Assembly: GCA_000442125.1 (NCBI GenBank)
Contig: KE546974.1
Span: 186,001 to 250,000 of the forward strand
Length of the DNA: 64,000 nucleotides
Origin: Opeltia flavorubescens
Lineage: Eukaryota > Ascomycota > Lecanoromycetes > Teloschistales > Teloschistaceae
Reading direction: 5' to 3'
Shown: piece by piece, positions 61,623-64,000 of the stretch
Layout of the letters: each line of letters starts with the position of its first letter
How positions within the stretch are numbered: position 1 is the first letter of the stretch
Translations under genes and position numbers: made by a program
The notes under the pieces: model-generated
Databases searched by the model: none
Seen by the model: the letters and a program-made list of their open reading frames with translations, nothing else
Told to the model about the DNA's origin: nothing

Positions 61623-64000
61623 ATGCATGCTGTTCGCCAGTCGTGCCGGCCGAAACACCAAGTTCTAATTCTCAAGTGCTATCCTCGATACCAGAAAAAC
61701 GTCACCGAAGTCAAGCCCAACTCGAGCGAACTTAGCTACCTCCTATATTATGCCAGCACCCGTCGCAGCAAGCTTCAGAAAGTCGGATCTTTCTTGGAGA
61801 AGAAGACTGCGACTGACGTACACAAAGGAAAGATAGGGTGCGTACCCTGAAGATGCCATTGCTAGTCGCTGTCTCTTCCTTGCTATATCTGACCATGACG
61901 TTAGAAATGTACAAGTCACGCTTCAAGTGCTAAGAACACTCATTGAAAAATTACCACGAGATCTCCCTCTCTATGCTCATCATGTCCTCCGAATTCTCAG
62001 CACCGTTCTTCGGTCGAAAGATCTCACTTTAGCCGAGGAGTCGATTCCCTTGTTCGAGACCTTCTGTCAACACCATGACGTTGCTACGCTTGCCGCAGAC
62101 CAGGAACACATCGGCCACTACGAAGATGTTGTCCGGTCATATGCAGCCTTCGCATCTTTACACGCCCCCGGAGATTCAAAAGCCGGATACAGCGCTCCCA
62201 TTGCGATACGCTGGAAAGCCGTAGCGCTGAAAGCGATAAGAAGCATCACGGCCTCAGAAGCAGTTGGCGCCGACGGTGGTCGACAAATGAGCATTGTCAT
62301 GCCCGTCATCCTCCATAGCCTACGGCCCGATGATGAAGGGTTTTTGTGGATCTTGCTGCATCGGAATGAGTCCATGGAAGCTCTGGATAAGGAGTTGATC
62401 CTGAAGAGGAGGAAAAGCACCGCGACGGTTCAAACATTTGACGAGCAATCAAGGCCGAACTCATCCACTTTATCGGCAACAGCCGATGATGCGGACAGAG
62501 TAGCCGAGGAAGAGGTGGGCATGCAGGCTTTGATGGGTCTGAAACAAATTTTTGTAGCCAACAACAGGGGACAAATACCTTTAGCCATAGCTTCGATGAT
62601 CCGGTATATATGTGGCAAAGCACCGCAAGGATCGACAACTCCGAACCATGGCTCATTAAGTCATCAACGAAAATGGATGACAGTACTCGTCGAGACAGTG
62701 ACTAGATGGACACCAGTCCAGGATCGATTCATCATACTGGTGACCATCATGGAGACCCTTGTCAGAAATCCGATTGCGGAAGAGAATCTTGTGCAACAGC
62801 TCTTGCTGACGAACCTGGTCGACTGGCTACTGAAGTCAAGTATCAACATGATTGGCCTCAGCGTTATGGACGTTCTCCTTGGACTTGTACAGCATATCCT
62901 TTTAGTGCTTCAGCTTGGTGGAAAGGGATCAAACGTGCTGCCGCATCATCAGCAAACGGATGCTATCGACCTATTCCAGGATACTGATGGCTTAATAAGT
63001 CCACCTTCGGAGAAGCCGGGGACAGTCAAAGAGGTAACATCCCCATCCTCAAGCAGACAAGAATTACTTGACCTACTTCAGCATTGCATTGGTGACCTCG
63101 CAAATCACATCTACTATTCCGATCAAGTTGCGGATATCATTACAGCAATTCTATTGCGCCTGAAACCGTCGCCCCTATCTGGCGTTACGACCATGGCAGC
63201 CGCAATTGAACATCCTCAGGCAGCAGCACAAGCCATTGCAGATTCTGTTCAGCTTCAGGACAATCCAAACACCGACGAATTCTTTTCGTTTGGGACCGCA
63301 CGATTAACAGCACTCAGAGCTATCAAGGAGGTCATTCTTGTTGCAAACATGAAGGGATCACTCAGTGGCGGAGCTGCAATAGGGCGCCACAGGCTCAGTG
63401 TGCGTGTGTGGGAGGGTACACAATGGCTCCTGCGGGACAATGACCAGCGTGTTCGTAGGGCTTACGTTGATGCCCTACTGACATGGCTGAAACTTGAGAT
63501 GAGCAAGGACGACCTTAGGGTTCTTGAAGACAAGCGTCAGCTTCTGAAGCGCCCATCAAAGGCTGGAGACAGCACAGCGGAATGGGGTCATTTGACAAGA
63601 AGGGCGGTCTCAAATGCATCTCATCGAGAGAAACAGCCAAAGCCGACGCAATCATCGTTTCTCCAATTACTACATCTAGCCATCTACGACAATGCTCTGG
63701 AATCGCCAGAATCCGACGCTGATCTTTTATTATTGCACCTACTGCTCGCCAATCTCATCGAAAAGTTGGGGGTCAACGCCGTCAAGGAAGGGCTGCCAAT
63801 GATTCTACGATTGCAGGAGGACATCAACAACGACACCATTCTAAGTTCACCAATTGCGAAGCTCAAGATAGGTAGCCTCGTACATGGCTATCTGTGGGCT
63901 TTAAGTGTGCGGTTCGAACTTGACAGTACCTTGGTGGGTTACGAGATACAGACGGAGGTCTCCAGGCGCAAACGCCATGGTCTGTGGCTAGATGCAATTC
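61623..64000 (+). CDS. EFR3: Efr3 family protein, PI4-kinase plasma-membrane scaffold, 3' partial
   Basis: The proposed exons are 61623..61837 and 61905 to beyond the window, 770 complete codons visible. The 67-bp intron (GTGCGT donor, ACGTTAG acceptor) joins KGKIG to NVQVTLQVLRTLIEKLPRD, reproducing the conserved Efr3 N-terminus (CRPKHQVLILKCYPRYQK and ELSYLLYYASTRRSKLQKVGSFLEKKT). Efr3 anchors the PI4-kinase Stt4 and Ypp1/TTC7 at the plasma membrane to make PI4P. The cysteines and basic residues at the N-terminus fit the membrane-binding patch known in the family. The rest is a helical ARM/HEAT-like rod. The second exon stays open to the right edge, so the C-terminus is missing from view. 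Confidence 0.88.

Noticed and set aside
1-64000. CRISPR arrays, rRNA genes or bacterial-type operons
   Set aside because: No regularly spaced repeats with unique spacers and no rRNA-like segments were seen; spliced genes show that the DNA is eukaryotic.

Overview
The window looks like nuclear DNA of a filamentous ascomycete (Pezizomycotina). Its genes carry short introns of about 45-104 bp with GTAHGT-type donors and CTAAC-like branch sites, the encoded families are typical of moulds, and a 35 kb block shows the extreme C-to-T and G-to-A decay expected from repeat-induced point mutation (RIP). I cannot fix the genus; a leotiomycete-like 'two-speed' genome is only a guess.

Layout. 1-4.6 kb: a mediator tail subunit, MED15/GAL11 (+), cut at its 5' end by the window edge. 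5.47-41.05 kb: an AT-rich block almost without open reading frames. Its two outer ends are inverted repeats of each other (about 153 and 163 bp) and are flanked by the same 7-bp direct repeat, AGTATCC, so the whole block reads as one giant terminal-inverted-repeat (TIR) transposon relic of 35,566 bp. Two complete but RIP-destroyed Ty3/gypsy LTR retrotransposons are nested in it. They have the same orientation, each is exactly 6,434 bp with 424-bp LTRs, and each has its own 5-bp target duplication. Without them the host element is about 22.7 kb. It holds a degraded PIF1/Helitron-type helicase, a degraded charged coiled-coil coding region, a tRNA-like relic and some diverged repeats; most of the rest cannot be assigned by eye.

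41.05-64 kb: normal gene-dense sequence. In order: a secreted alginate-lyase-like protein (+), a small two-exon hypothetical gene (-), SEC39 (+; ER tethering complex), MOT1 (-; TBP-removing SNF2 ATPase, with two micro-exons at its 5' end), an Ark1/Prk1-type actin/endocytosis kinase (+), an unrecognised basic S/T-P-rich protein (-), and EFR3 (+; plasma-membrane PI4-kinase scaffold), which runs off the right edge.

The host genes do not form a functional cluster. MED15 and MOT1 act in RNA polymerase II transcription; SEC39, the kinase and EFR3 act in membrane traffic and at the cell cortex. The main item of interest is the giant TIR element, which sits between MED15 and the secreted lyase gene. 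Exon joins below were worked out by hand from splice signals and reading frame and have no transcript support.
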